A stretch of DNA of 64,000 nt, from positions 1-64,000 of the forward strand of contig JAOAJD010000001.1 in assembly GCA_026414365.1 (NCBI GenBank), given 5' to 3'. The position numbers and the translations under genes were made by a program. The notes under the pieces are model-generated. The model had not been told where the DNA came from, did not search any database, and saw nothing but the letters and a program-made list of their open reading frames with translations. Of the stretch, positions 20,016 through 30,852 are shown piece by piece. The first letter of the stretch is position 1; every line of letters begins with the position of its first letter. The DNA is from Candidatus Iainarchaeum sp. GTDB lineage: Archaea > Iainarchaeota > Iainarchaeia > Iainarchaeales > SKW153.

Positions 20016-20648
20016 TCATTTCTGTATATGCCTTATAATACCTATCTCTTCTAACTTGTATTCAAAAGGCCTTTTATCTCCAATAACATAAACAGTTGTA
20101 ACTGATGATGTTGGAATTTTAAACTTTCTAATTTCATTAAAATCTATTTTAGTTGCTTCGACCAAGAAGAAATAAATCCAAAAAAAATGTGTCACTATGG
20201 CAATATTTTTTCCTAGATTATTAGAAACTATTTTTTCTACGATGTTTAGAGCTCTTTTTGATAAATCATAACTCTTTTCTAATCCAGGAATATCTAAATC
20301 GGCAATTTCATTATTAAATAATTTTGTAACTTCTGGAAAACTCTTTGCCGCATCTTTAAGACACATACCATCTAAAATTCCTAAATCTCTTTCAATAAGC
20401 TGCTGCTCTTCAATCAAAGGAATTTTTCTGCTAGAGAAAGTTATCTGTGCTGTTTGCTTTGCTCTGATAGCAGGACTATAAAATACAAAATCTATTTTTT
20501 TATTTTTAAAGTATTCTTTCAATAATTCTGTCTGTTTTAAACCTTCTTCACTTAATTCACTATTATATCTACTTTGGAATCTGTTTTCCAAATTACCTTG
20601 TGCCTTTGCATGTCTTATCAGAAATAGTGTTGTCTTCATACTAATCAA
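20016..20648 (-). CDS. Histidine phosphatase family protein
   Basis: This branch-1 histidine phosphatase (phosphoglycerate mutase superfamily), 210 aa, would transfer phosphate through a histidine. It shows the RHA signature in FLIRHAKAQGN (with Ala where many have Gly), the second Arg in SPAIRAKQTA, the acidic ERDLGILDGM segment and the second catalytic His in IAIVTHFFW. A TTG at 20648 has a GGAG five bases upstream; an ATG at 20639 is the alternative. Substrate is not predictable. It follows the RNase P RNA gene and precedes alaS on the same strand. Confidence 0.85.
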   Translation of the reverse strand: MISMKTTLFLIRHAKAQGNLENRFQSRYNSELSEEGLKQTELLKEYFKNKKIDFVFYSPAIRAKQTAQITFSSRKIPLIEEQQLIERDLGILDGMCLKDAAKSFPEVTKLFNNEIADLDIPGLEKSYDLSKRALNIVEKIVSNNLGKNIAIVTHFFWIYFFLVEATKIDFNEIRKFKIPTSSVTTVYVIGDKRPFEYKLEEIGIIRHIQK

Positions 20649-20686
20649 TAAAACTCCATCTTAGAAATTAAAAAATCAAAAAGATA

Positions 20687-20938
20687 AGGAGCAGCAGAGA
20701 GTAAGCCACCTTCTGTTAAGCCAAAGGACTAAAAAAAGTCCTTTCTTATTAAGGCTTGCTGGCATCTTACTACGCGCCTCAAAAGAGGCTTGCACCAAAC
20801 CAAGGCCGTTTCATCCTGCATAACCAGGTATCGTTTCTGTTCCTTGGAACTCCTCTCGGAGTTTTATTTTTAAATGGTGGGCGGACTTTCCTCAGCACTT
20901 CTTTAAGAAGTACCGTCAGCCAGCCTTCTGCTACTCCT
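20687..20938 (-). ncRNA. rnpB: RNase P RNA
   Basis: The minus strand shows the conserved RNase P RNA landmarks: GAGGAAAGTCCGCC near the 5' end, ACAGAAACGATACC and CAGGATGAAACGGCC in the middle, and ACAGAAGGTGGCTTAC near the 3' end. The ends AGGAGTAGCAG and CTGCTGCTCCT pair as an 11-bp P1 helix with one wobble, which sets the limits. The RNA is about 252 nt, short for an archaeal RNase P RNA. It lies just beyond the 23S 3' end on the same strand and could be read through from the rRNA promoter. Confidence 0.92.
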
Positions 20939-21054
20939 ATATTTAAAAATAATTATTTAAATTTAAAATAATATTTCTTATCAATTTTTTGATTTAAAAA
21001 TTATGAAATTCTGTTTTCAAATTAAAAGTTCATATTTGAAATATAAGAATAAAA

Positions 21055-21074
21055 GTCATACATAGTTTTTGTTA
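21055..21074. repeat. 23S processing stem, 3' arm (pairs with 24095-24114)
   Basis: These 20 bases are the exact reverse complement of 24095-24114, so the two arms enclose the 23S gene and would form a 20-bp helix in the precursor. Archaeal 23S precursors are released from such stems by the splicing endonuclease, and endA is in this window at 47124. Confidence 0.85.
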
Positions 21075-21083
21075 CTTATTTGA

Positions 21084-24000
21084 CCCAGAACAGAGCTTTA
21101 TTTCGAGCTTTTAGTACCGAACGGGCTGAAGCAGTCGCAAAAGCTTCTGCCTTACACCCTCGGCCTATCAAGCCGCTCTTCTAGCGTCGCTCTCCTGCCT
21201 AAGCGCCATATTGCTATGGCACCTCAGCAAACGCAGTCTCTTTTCGAGGAGCGCTTCGAGCTTAGATGCTTTCAGCTCTTATCGCTTACAGCGTAGCTGC
21301 CCGGCATCTGCCTTTTCAGACAACCGGTAAACCAGTGGCTGCGACCCTCTGTTCCTCTCGTACTGGGAGGGGCTTCCTCTCAGACTGCGTGCATTCCCGA
21401 CAGATAGTAACCAAACTGGCTCGCACCGTTTTTAACCCAACTAACGAAAGGCTTTAATGAGTTAACACCTCCACCCTTGGCTGCTTATGCACAGCCAGGA
21501 TGCCTTGAGCCGACGGCGAGGTAGCAAACCGCGGGGTCGATGTGAACTCTCACCCGCGACGACTCAGTTACCCCCAGGGTAAGTTCACTGTCAGACCAGG
21601 GCCCCATCATAGGGCACACTGACGTTCGCTAAGCCCTTCTTTCGAACCTACGTTCCTTGCTGTGTAGAACATAGTTAAGCCTGCTTTTGCCTTTGCACTC
21701 TACGGTGGATTTCTGACCCACCTGAGCAGACCTTAGGGCGCCCCTGATACCGTTTCAGGGGCGTGCCGCCCCAGCCTAACTACCCAACTGGTGGTGTCCT
21801 TTTTTACAAAGTAAGTTGTATCTTTTCTGATGGGTAGTGTTACACTTTCGTCTCCACAATTCCTAGCGAAATTGCTTCGGCGACTCCTACCTACTCTATA
21901 CATCAGAAAACATACAACAACACCAGCCTGTAGTAAACCTCCGTGGGGTCTTCTCTTCCCATCGGGAATCCGCTGCATATTCACAGCGCAGTGAGTTCGT
22001 CCGGACGGCACTAGGGACAGCAGGGATCTCGTTGCTCCCTTGGTGCAAGTCGGCAATAAACCGACAAGGTATTACGCTACCGTGAGAGCCTCAGAGTTAG
22101 GCCCGCTCTTCACCAGCGCTTATTTCTCTTGGAAGAGAATTTCGCGTACTGGCAGTGAGCAGGAGTCAGTGACTATACTCACCATTTCTGGCTTGCAGTC
22201 ACCTGTGTTTTTGATAAACAGTCGTACCCCTCTTGTCACTGCGACCTGTTTCGTGAGAAACAGGCACCCCTTCTACCGAAGATACGGGGCTAGTTTGCCG
22301 AATTCCCTTAGTGCCTTTTACCCGGCGACGCCTTAGCCTTCTCAGCCAGGGCACCTTTCTCAGTTCTTGGTACGGTCACACAGAATCGTTGCTATTTTAC
22401 TTTTTACGAGCTCTTGGCCTCAGCCGAACCTTGCGGCCATTCCTAGCTTTATTCTCATTCTCGCCATGACAGCTCTCCTGAGAACTATGCTAGTTAGATG
22501 TTACGAGAGTAACACTCAGCCTAGCCAAAAGCGTTGTAAAATAGCCTTTCGTTACCGAAAACCTATCTGTGTGGTACGGGAATATGAACCCGTTTCCCTT
22601 TCTCTGCTATCTTGTTAAGTAGCAGATTAGGACCGACTAACCCTTAGCTAACGATTAGCGCTAAGGAACCCTTGCCCTTTAGGCGGAGAGGATTCTCACC
22701 TCTCTTTATTACTACTAGCGCGGGGATCCATATATCTAGTAGATCCATAAGAGATTACTCCCTTACTTCAGCTCTACTAGACTACCTTCCTACTGGATTA
22801 GTTGCACAGCAACTACCCTTAGGTTTCGGCAGCTGACTTAGCCCGGATTATTTTCAGCGCCCTAGTCCTAGACAGGTGAGCTGTTACGCTTTCTTTAAAG
22901 GATGGCTGCTTCTAAGCCAACCTCCCTGTTGTTTTAGGACTAGGACAACTTTCAGCTTAGCACTTAGTCAGCATTTGCGGGCCTTAACCTAAGTCTGGGT
23001 TGTTCCCCTTTCGGATATTAAGCTTACCCCAGATACCCCTACTTCAGCATTCTCAGGAATATTTGTATTCGGAGTTTGACAAGAAAGCCGGATCTTTCGA
23101 TCCAGTACTTTCTAATCAGTATCTCTACCACAAATATTTCCTCGTGCTGAGCTAGCCTTAGGGCTATTTCGGAAGGAGCCTGCTATTGCCAGGTTAGAGT
23201 GGCCTTTTACTACTACTCCCAAGTCACCCGAGCAGTTGGACTAGCACCGGTTGCGGACCTCCACCGTCCGGTTGGACAGTTTCATCCTGCTCAGGAGTAG
23301 ATCACCTGGCTTCAGGTCTTACAGTAGTGACTTAGGCTATTTAAAACCCATCACCTCGCAGTAATAAACTGCTGCGTGAATTCGCTTTCGCTGTGACTTC
23401 CTGCTTTAGGCAGTTAATCTTGCCACTACTGCAAAGTCCCCCGCTCGTGCTTCAAGACGAACGATACAACCCCGATCAGTTTCCTTCGAAAGTTTCGTTA
23501 CCTCACTTTCTTCAGGAAACGTCTACTCTTAAGAGCTGTATCCTCCTGTAGCTGTATGATTTCAAGCGCTTTTCACAACCCGTTAGGGTTCCTTTTCAAC
23601 TTTCCCTCACGGTACTAGTGCGCTATCGGATTCAGGTTAATATTTAGAATTGGGAGATGATGTCTCCCATCTTCCTACGCAAAAACCAATGCGCAGTACT
23701 CAAGCATATAGGGAATTATCTTTGTAAGCTACGCCTACTGGGCTATCACCATCTATGGCACTCTTTTTCAAGAGATTTCGGCTCGCTCACAGAAGATATG
23801 CCCCTAAGCTTAAAACACCACATCTGTTGTATATTTCTATACAACATTCGGTTTGTTCTATGCTCTTTTCCTTCGCCAGTACTCAGAGCATCGCTTTTGC
23901 TTTCTTTTCCTGCAGGTACTAAGATGTTTCAATTCCCTGCGTATGCACTTCTTTCGAAGCGATTCGGGGATCTTCGGGTCTAAGGATGCGTGCTCCTCGC

Positions 24001-24086
24001 CGAAGCTTATCGCAGCTTGCCACGCCCTTCATCGCAACCTGAACCTAGTTATCCATCATACAGCTTGCACAAGCCCTGTTCTGTAA
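21084..24086 (-). rRNA. 23S ribosomal RNA
   Basis: This is the large-subunit rRNA on the minus strand. The terminal helix pairs AGAACAGGGCTT near 24071-24082 with AAGCTCTGTTCT near 21087-21098, which sets approximate ends. Recognisable conserved parts include the sarcin-ricin region AGTACGAGAGGAAC and the peptidyl transferase loop near 21510-21580. The latter differs from consensus at several nearly invariant bases (see findings). G+C is far higher than the flanking protein genes. The apparent open frames inside it on both strands are spurious. End coordinates are uncertain by some bases. Confidence 0.95.
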
Positions 24087-24094
24087 GGCCTAAT

Positions 24095-24114
24095 TAACAA
24101 AAACTATGTATGAC
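24095..24114. repeat. 23S processing stem, 5' arm
   Basis: This is the exact reverse complement of 21055-21074, so the arms flank 23S. It lies between tRNA-Ala and the 23S 5' end. Confidence 0.85.
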
Positions 24115-24207
24115 CTCACAAGCCAAAAAAAATAATTTCTGGCTTCAGTCAAGACTATAGAGAAAAAGCTCTCTATAGTAATTTAACCTCGTTGGATCCA
24201 GTAAATA

Positions 24208-24280
24208 TGGACCCAACGGGATTTGAACCCGTGGCCTCTCCGTTGCAAACGGAGCGCTCTGCCAACTGAGCTATGGGCCC
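24208..24280 (-). tRNA. tRNA-Ala (anticodon TGC)
   Basis: A tRNA on the minus strand lies in the 16S-23S spacer. The acceptor GGGCCCA pairs with TGGGTCC (one G-U), the anticodon stem CTCCG/CGGAG encloses TTTGCAA with anticodon TGC, and the T arm is ACGGG-TTCAAAT-CCCGT. A 16S-Ala-23S order is the usual archaeal operon layout. CCA is not encoded. Confidence 0.96.
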
Positions 24281-24355
24281 TTTAATTTTACATTATTAAT
24301 TTCCTTAAAAAATAATTAAAAACCCAATATACTCAGTGACATGGCCACATTGCAC

Positions 24356-24399
24356 TAAAGTTAGTAAGATTATGTTTTCACAGAGGAACTGTAATGATA
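24356..24399. repeat. 16S processing stem with bulge-helix-bulge-like motif, 3' arm
   Basis: Bases 24356-24379 are the exact reverse complement of 25977-26000, and 24389-24399 of 25957-25967. Between the two helices, GAGG/CCTC can pair with unpaired bases on both sides, including a three-base bulge TGT. This resembles the bulge-helix-bulge site cut by archaeal splicing endonuclease during 16S maturation. Confidence 0.8.
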
Positions 24400-24430
24400 A
24401 AGATTTGCCTTGCAATTTTTGAGAAAATAA

Positions 24431-25926
<1,496 letters not shown>

Positions 25927-25956
25927 GAAAACTTAAATGGAATTAGCAGAAAATCC

Positions 25957-26000
25957 TATCATTACAGCTTTACCTCGAAAACATAATCTTACTAACTTTA
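25957..26000. repeat. 16S processing stem, 5' arm
   Basis: This arm lies just upstream of mature 16S on the minus strand and pairs with 24356-24399 through a 24-bp helix and an 11-bp helix separated by an internal bulged region. Confidence 0.8.
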
Positions 26001-26388
26001 TCACATCCAAAAAAACTTGGATGCTCATGAAATAAACTTTAATATCTGCAACTCAAAAATGCATGCGGATGCCAAACATTAATTCTGCATGCCTGGCACC
26101 GAATGCCAAAAATTTGAGCCGCCTTTTTTAAAAAATTTTGAGCCTAAATATAATTAGTAAATAGTGCTATTTAAAAAGGTTTCGTTAAAGAATCCAAAAC
26201 CATTTTTTAATAAAAAATTAATTTTCAAAACCTAATAAGTTGTTATTAAAAAATAACTAAAAACAAAAAAAGTCTTAGTTTGGAACAAATCAGATGGAAA
26301 AATGTAATAAATAAAATCTTTAAAAATTTTGTTGATGATTAAGAATTTTACGGTTTAATGAGATTTATCTTAAAAATGTGCTAACAAA
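26001..26388 (-). promoter_or_regulatory. rRNA operon leader and candidate promoter
   Basis: No gene is seen in this 388-base gap. On the minus strand ACCTTTTTAAATAGC (26180-26166) is a good TATA-like element with a preceding purine-rich/BRE-like ACC, which would start transcription near 26145. Two direct copies of a GGCTCAAA(A)TTTTT element lie at 26131-26144 and 26108-26120, around and after that start. A small hairpin GGCATTCGGTGCC is at 26095-26107. The 26181-26388 part would also hold the promoter of the divergent UbiA-family gene. Only pattern and position support these. Confidence 0.45.
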
Positions 26389-27288
26389 ATGACTTTTATG
26401 AACAACAACGAAATAAGAGAAAAAATCTTTGGTTTAATTGAACTTACAAGGCCGGCAGAGTGGTCAAAAACTTTTGGAAATATGGTTATAGCAGCTCTCT
26501 TAGCGAAAAAAATGTTATTTGAAGATTGGTTAACATTCATAATAGCTTTTATCACTGCAGGTCCATTATTATGGGGTGGACTATATACTCTTAATGATTG
26601 GACTGACTACAAAAACGATAAATTACACAAAATAAAGAAAGATAGACCAATCCCATCAGGAAAAGTTAAACCAACAGAGGCATTATTTTTCGCATTGACT
26701 TTAATAACAATGTCTTTTTTTATTTCGTATTTTCATTTAAAAAACAACGTACTTTTTACTATTTGTCTTACTGCAATGCTGATTAATCAAACTCTCTACA
26801 CTATGTACCCTTTTAATTTAAAGAAAGTTGTTGTTTTAGATTTAATAAGTGGCTCTTTAATAAACCCTGTTTTTAGATTTTTTGCTGGTTGGGTTATATT
26901 TAAGCAAGATTTTAACGCACCTCTGCCAATAATTATCTTTGTTGTTGGATTACAATTTAGCGGCTATTTACTTTATAGATTAAGTTCAAAAGAACATGAG
27001 CAAAAGTTGGGCTACAAAAGCTCAGTAGTGATATTATCGGAAAATTCTATAAAATTGACATCTTACATTGTGACAAGTATATCAGGCTTATCTTTTGTTT
27101 ATGCATGCATAATAGGTATATTACCACTAAAATTTCTGTTGTTAGTAATTCTCTCATTACTTGCTTTTCCTCTCTACTATGATGCATTAGTCAACCCAAC
27201 GAAAATGAACTTGAAAAAAGTATATAAATTAACATATTTGCATTATATTCTGTTTATTTTTGGATTCATATTATTGAGCTATTTTTAA
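26389..27288 (+). CDS. UbiA-family prenyltransferase
   Basis: A 299-aa membrane protein with about eight hydrophobic helices. The first aspartate-rich motif LNDWTDYKNDKLHKIKKDRP (about 69-88) matches the UbiA-family NDxxDxxxDxxxxxxRP signature that binds prenyl diphosphate through magnesium. A second motif around YRLSSKEHEQKLGYKS (about 198-213) lacks the usual aspartates. The family attaches isoprenoid chains to aromatic rings, sugars or glycerol lipids; the acceptor here is unknown. A second, more typical lipid-pathway UbiA protein lies at 38610-39416. An ATG at 26398 is an alternative start. Confidence 0.8.
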   Translation: MTFMNNNEIREKIFGLIELTRPAEWSKTFGNMVIAALLAKKMLFEDWLTFIIAFITAGPLLWGGLYTLNDWTDYKNDKLHKIKKDRPIPSGKVKPTEALFFALTLITMSFFISYFHLKNNVLFTICLTAMLINQTLYTMYPFNLKKVVVLDLISGSLINPVFRFFAGWVIFKQDFNAPLPIIIFVVGLQFSGYLLYRLSSKEHEQKLGYKSSVVILSENSIKLTSYIVTSISGLSFVYACIIGILPLKFLLLVILSLLAFPLYYDALVNPTKMNLKKVYKLTYLHYILFIFGFILLSYF

Positions 27289-27522
27289 AAAAATGTGATA
27301 ATTTAAGAAATCTATTAATTTTCTAGAAGATCCAAATATCCTTTACATAAAAATTGAAATATTAACTAAAAATTAAAATAAACTACAAAAATTATTTGAA
27401 GGTGATATTGAATTAGCTCTCAAAATAACAAAAATTTTTATCCTTTCACAAAATTATCCCTTTCCAAAAAAAACAAAATATTTTTTTAACTACCAGAAAA
27501 TATAAAACAAAAATAATCTAAT

Positions 27523-29049
27523 TTACCTCGCACCTTTGCCACCACCACCTCCAGCACCTCTTCCACCTCTGCCACCAACTGAAGAACTAAAAGCATTATT
27601 AAAAGAAGATAGATTAGATAAGAAAGAAGCTGAATAAACAGACTGCACTCTTTTATTATTTAAATATTTTAAAAATTCTTTGTTTATAGTATGAGAATTA
27701 CCAAATACGACAGCATAAACAAGATATTTTTCCCATAGTGCAACACTTTCCAATTCTTTATCTTTCATATATTCAAAATCATCAAAAAATTTCTTTAAAC
27801 CAGCCCATTTAACATACTTATCAAAAATATCTGCTTGCATCCTCGATAAAACACCTGAAAAATACAAATTAATCGAAATAAATAAACATATTACAAAAAT
27901 AGACAATGCAAAATAATACTCGTAGTTGCCAAAAGCAAGACTTTTAGTATATACTAATATCCAAATTAGTATAAAAAATGCACAAAACTTCTTAATAGAC
28001 ATTCCTGTTTGGGTTGTGTAAATTAAGAAACAAAAAATCAATGGTAAAACTAAAAAATAAAAATGATAAACATTAGAAAAGAATAAAAATAGCAAGTTAA
28101 AAATAACTAAAACAAAAGCAAAAGCGAAAAATAAAATTTCCCCACGATTATCAAAAAAAGTATTTTGAAATGCGTTTAAATTCAGTTTTTTCCGGAGATA
28201 TTCATTCCAGAGTAAAAAAATATTATAACCGTTCTTCTGACTCATTTTCAGCTTTGAAAGAGTAATCTCATCTACTTCATCTGCTTCAGAAAAACTACCA
28301 ACTGAGCTATAATAATTATATTTAATTCCAAACAATTTAAACAACATATCGAAAGGATTTTTTTCTTTAGCAAATAAAATCTTCATAAAATATTTCTCTT
28401 CCTCGCTTAACTCATCTTTTCCTTTTGATTTTTTTAGTAGCCAATCTTCTTTTGAGAATAAAACATAATTATTTTCTATTTTTTCTACAACTATATGGCC
28501 TCTCCTAACTAAATCTACAAAAGTTCCTAAAAAACCGTTAAGAGTTATCCCCTTGTTTATTATTATGTCTACAATAAAAGGTTTATCATCATATGGAATA
28601 TCTCTAACATAATTTATCTCAACTTTATCTACTTCTCTCCCATATTTATAATACAAGATTACAAAGGCGACTAATAAAACTAAAAATGTGAGTATAACAT
28701 AATAAGGCAAAAGATAACCGAAAGAATGCCAGAACAAATAATTGGACTCTTCTTTATTTATTTTTTCCAGAGCATATTCATTAATTCTTTCAGTATACTT
28801 TGTGTGATAGAAATAATTTTTGTCTGTTATTAGTGCTCTTATAACAATATCTTCTCTAGGACCAACATTTGTTTTTTCTAAATATAATTTATTACCAAGA
28901 ACAATATCTTTCCCTTTACTAAACTGATGAATCCAAATTTTATCTTCTCCAGAAATATCTTTAGGGAATATTAGAGTAAATGTAAATTTATCTATTTTTC
29001 TTTGTGACTCATTATCCCACACAATCCAATAGAAATCATAACAATCCAA
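27523..29049 (-). CDS. DUF2207-family membrane protein, C-terminal part after frameshift
   Basis: This 508-aa frame is the downstream part of a gene that begins at 29507. It contains the end of the extracellular beta domain (FYWIVWDNESQRKIDKFTF), a membrane helix near 117-137, a cytoplasmic winged-helix-like part (KGITLNGFLGTFVDLVRRGHI), two further membrane segments and a Gly-rich tail (GGRGGRGAGGGGGKG). That order is typical of DUF2207 proteins, whose function is unknown. There is no credible start at its own 5' end; the reading frame is open upstream to the A10 tract at 29064-29073... on the coding strand near 29164-29173, where one extra A would fuse it to the next frame. Confidence 0.75.
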   Translation of the reverse strand: MDCYDFYWIVWDNESQRKIDKFTFTLIFPKDISGEDKIWIHQFSKGKDIVLGNKLYLEKTNVGPREDIVIRALITDKNYFYHTKYTERINEYALEKINKEESNYLFWHSFGYLLPYYVILTFLVLLVAFVILYYKYGREVDKVEINYVRDIPYDDKPFIVDIIINKGITLNGFLGTFVDLVRRGHIVVEKIENNYVLFSKEDWLLKKSKGKDELSEEEKYFMKILFAKEKNPFDMLFKLFGIKYNYYSSVGSFSEADEVDEITLSKLKMSQKNGYNIFLLWNEYLRKKLNLNAFQNTFFDNRGEILFFAFAFVLVIFNLLFLFFSNVYHFYFLVLPLIFCFLIYTTQTGMSIKKFCAFFILIWILVYTKSLAFGNYEYYFALSIFVICLFISINLYFSGVLSRMQADIFDKYVKWAGLKKFFDDFEYMKDKELESVALWEKYLVYAVVFGNSHTINKEFLKYLNNKRVQSVYSASFLSNLSSFNNAFSSSVGGRGGRGAGGGGGKGAR

Positions 29050-29147
29050 ATATTCTCTAATACCTTTTGTAATTTTATAAGATAAAATAAAAGTCTTTTT
29101 TATAGGATTCTGCTTGGATGATTTTATAGGATAATAAACAGAATACT

Positions 29148-29507
29148 CTAACCTCCCTCCTTCTTTTTTTTTTCATTGACTGAAAGTTCTTTTAACCCTG
29201 AATCTTCTTTAATATAAACTTTGAAAGAATTATTATCTCTTTTTATTTTCTTTGGCTCATTAAAATACCCAAAAATTTCAGTAAAATTGCCAGCAAAATA
29301 ATAAGTTAGTTCTTCGTTGACATCAATAGTTGCATCATCATTTATTTTATAAACTATATTTACTTCAGAAAAATGATATTCTTTACCTAACAAAGAATCC
29401 AAAAAACTAGGAGATAGAAAACCTGAAAATACAAAAACTACGGAACAAACTATCAGAAAAACAAAAAGTATATCTACGAGTTTATCTTTTAACGAGCCTT
29501 GAATCAT
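29148..29507 (-). CDS. DUF2207-family membrane protein, N-terminal part before frameshift
   Basis: The 119-aa frame begins at ATG 29507 and holds a signal-anchor helix (about 10-35) and the start of the DUF2207 extracellular domain (INDDATIDVNEELTYYFAG). It ends in KKKKEGG shortly after a run of ten A on the coding strand (29164-29173). Reading one base again in that run continues as RLEYSVYYPIKSS..., joining the frame at 27523-29049. So the gene is either disrupted, wrongly sequenced in the homopolymer, or expressed by slippage. Confidence 0.75.
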   Translation of the reverse strand: MIQGSLKDKLVDILFVFLIVCSVVFVFSGFLSPSFLDSLLGKEYHFSEVNIVYKINDDATIDVNEELTYYFAGNFTEIFGYFNEPKKIKRDNNSFKVYIKEDSGLKELSVNEKKKKEGG

Positions 29508-29683
29508 TTAATTTCTATATATAGAAGAAATATATTTAAATATACTTAATTTTAAAAAATTTAGAAATATATCTTAAAATAACAAAATAAAAAAAGAGAT
29601 ATTTCTCAATAACACAAAAACAGGTATTGGAGATTACAAATTTATTCAAAACAACAAAAAAAGATAGAGAAAAAATAAAAACA

Positions 29684-29812
29684 TCAAATTGCTCTCTGTC
29701 TTAGATATCTCTTCTTTCTTTTTTTTCTTCTCATTTTCTTTTTTTTCCACTTCCATCTTTGCCTTGCATGTGTTTTTTTAAATCTGCTACTATCTTGTGC
29801 CCTCTTACTCAA
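29684..29812 (-). CDS. rpl41e: Ribosomal protein eL41 with N-terminal extension
   Basis: This 42-codon gene encodes a highly basic peptide. Residues 21-40 (KWKKKKMRRKKRKKRYLRQR) line up with the eukaryotic eL41 pattern K-W-x-K-K-x-M-R-R-x-K-R-K, ending R-Q-R; eL41 is about 25 aa and bridges the two ribosomal subunits. The frame starts at TTG 29812, four bases after the stop of the upstream membrane-protein gene, and adds some 18 residues (MSKRAQDSSRFKKTHARQ). An internal ATG at codon 27 would remove the conserved Trp, so the long form is preferred. Identification is by pattern match only. Confidence 0.7.
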   Translation of the reverse strand: MSKRAQDSSRFKKTHARQRWKWKKKKMRRKKRKKRYLRQRAI

Positions 29813-29816
29813 AGAA

Positions 29817-30527
29817 TCACCCTGCCAAAATCTTCAGATTTGATTTTGAGATAACATACTTTTTGTCTATGTGCAATGCCTCCTGTGGTAAATAATGTTC
29901 AAACTTATTAAGTAAAGTATTCATCCCCAAATAAGAAAACCAAATTCCTAATGCAAATACAGTTCTTTCAAATGCAACTATTGGAATCAAAGTTTGCCAA
30001 AGTATAGGTGTAGAAGGAATTGTATACAAGAAAATAGTTGAACCTATCGCATGAGCCGTAAAAGTTGCACCAAAGCTTTTTGCTATTCTGTTTTCACTAA
30101 ATATAGTTGCTGCAACAATAGGAATAAGCCAGTATAGACTATAATACCAAACTTGATTACCTATAGGATGAACAATAAACAACAACATGCAAAATATTGG
30201 TACTAATGCAATAAACTTTGAATCTTTTTTCCCAAAATAATATGCTGCAAACAACATAGGAGTTAATCTAAAAATATTGACCCAATCAAATGTTTTTTGG
30301 GCGATGAAAAAATCAACTATTTGCGCCAATAAAACTGAAATTGCCCCAACCAACGGTCCAAGAAATGCCCCTGCTATTGGACCTAAAAGTTGATTTAAAG
30401 TGAAATATTGGTTTTGAACACCTAATAAAGGAGAAAAATTTATTCTTGAAGCAATAAGAAAAATTAGTGCAAATATTGGTATAAACAATATCTTCTTAGG
30501 ATTTATTTTAAAAAAGTTAATCTCCAT
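29817..30527 (-). CDS. Polytopic membrane protein, ECF S-component-like
   Basis: This 236-aa protein has six or seven hydrophobic helices and the segment LLGPIAGAFLGPLVGAISVLLAQIVDFF, which has the small-residue helix pattern of substrate-binding (S) components of energy-coupling-factor vitamin transporters. The start ATG 30527 has a strong AAAGGTGG site. No ECF ATPase or T-component is nearby, so if the call is right it would use a shared module encoded elsewhere. The ligand is unknown. The eL41 gene follows it by four bases. Confidence 0.6.
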   Translation of the reverse strand: MEINFFKINPKKILFIPIFALIFLIASRINFSPLLGVQNQYFTLNQLLGPIAGAFLGPLVGAISVLLAQIVDFFIAQKTFDWVNIFRLTPMLFAAYYFGKKDSKFIALVPIFCMLLFIVHPIGNQVWYYSLYWLIPIVAATIFSENRIAKSFGATFTAHAIGSTIFLYTIPSTPILWQTLIPIVAFERTVFALGIWFSYLGMNTLLNKFEHYLPQEALHIDKKYVISKSNLKILAG

Positions 30528-30852
30528 TAAACCACCTTTAAAGCTGCGAATTATGAGGATAATAATATGGATTAATAAAAAGAAAGTGTTTTAAAAGAAT
30601 GTGCTAACTTATAGGGAAAAACAGATAAAGAGCTAAAAAACAAAATTAAAAAACAAAATTGTTTGCTAATTAAACTTTACCAACTTAATTTTGATAAAAA
30701 TAATATAACTAAAAATAACTTGCGTAAAATAAAAATTATAATTCAATAAATGTTTTAAGTAAAAAGTATTTTTGCTAAAATTTTAACCTGAGTTAAACAA
30801 GAAATTGAAAAATAAAAAAAGAAAAGAAAGAAATTGAAAAATAACAAAAAAT
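30528..30852. other. AT-rich spacer, no gene seen
   Basis: The 325-base spacer is almost entirely A/T with long poly-A/T runs. Apart from the ribosome binding site immediately before ATG 30527 I see no supported element. Confidence 0.4.

Noticed and set aside
21084-24086. Several open frames of 60-110 codons inside the 23S gene on both strands
   Set aside because: They lie within conserved rRNA, have no ribosome binding sites and no protein-like motifs.
26332-26389. TGATGA as box C of another C/D sRNA
   Set aside because: No box D (CTGA) or second box pair follows at a suitable distance.
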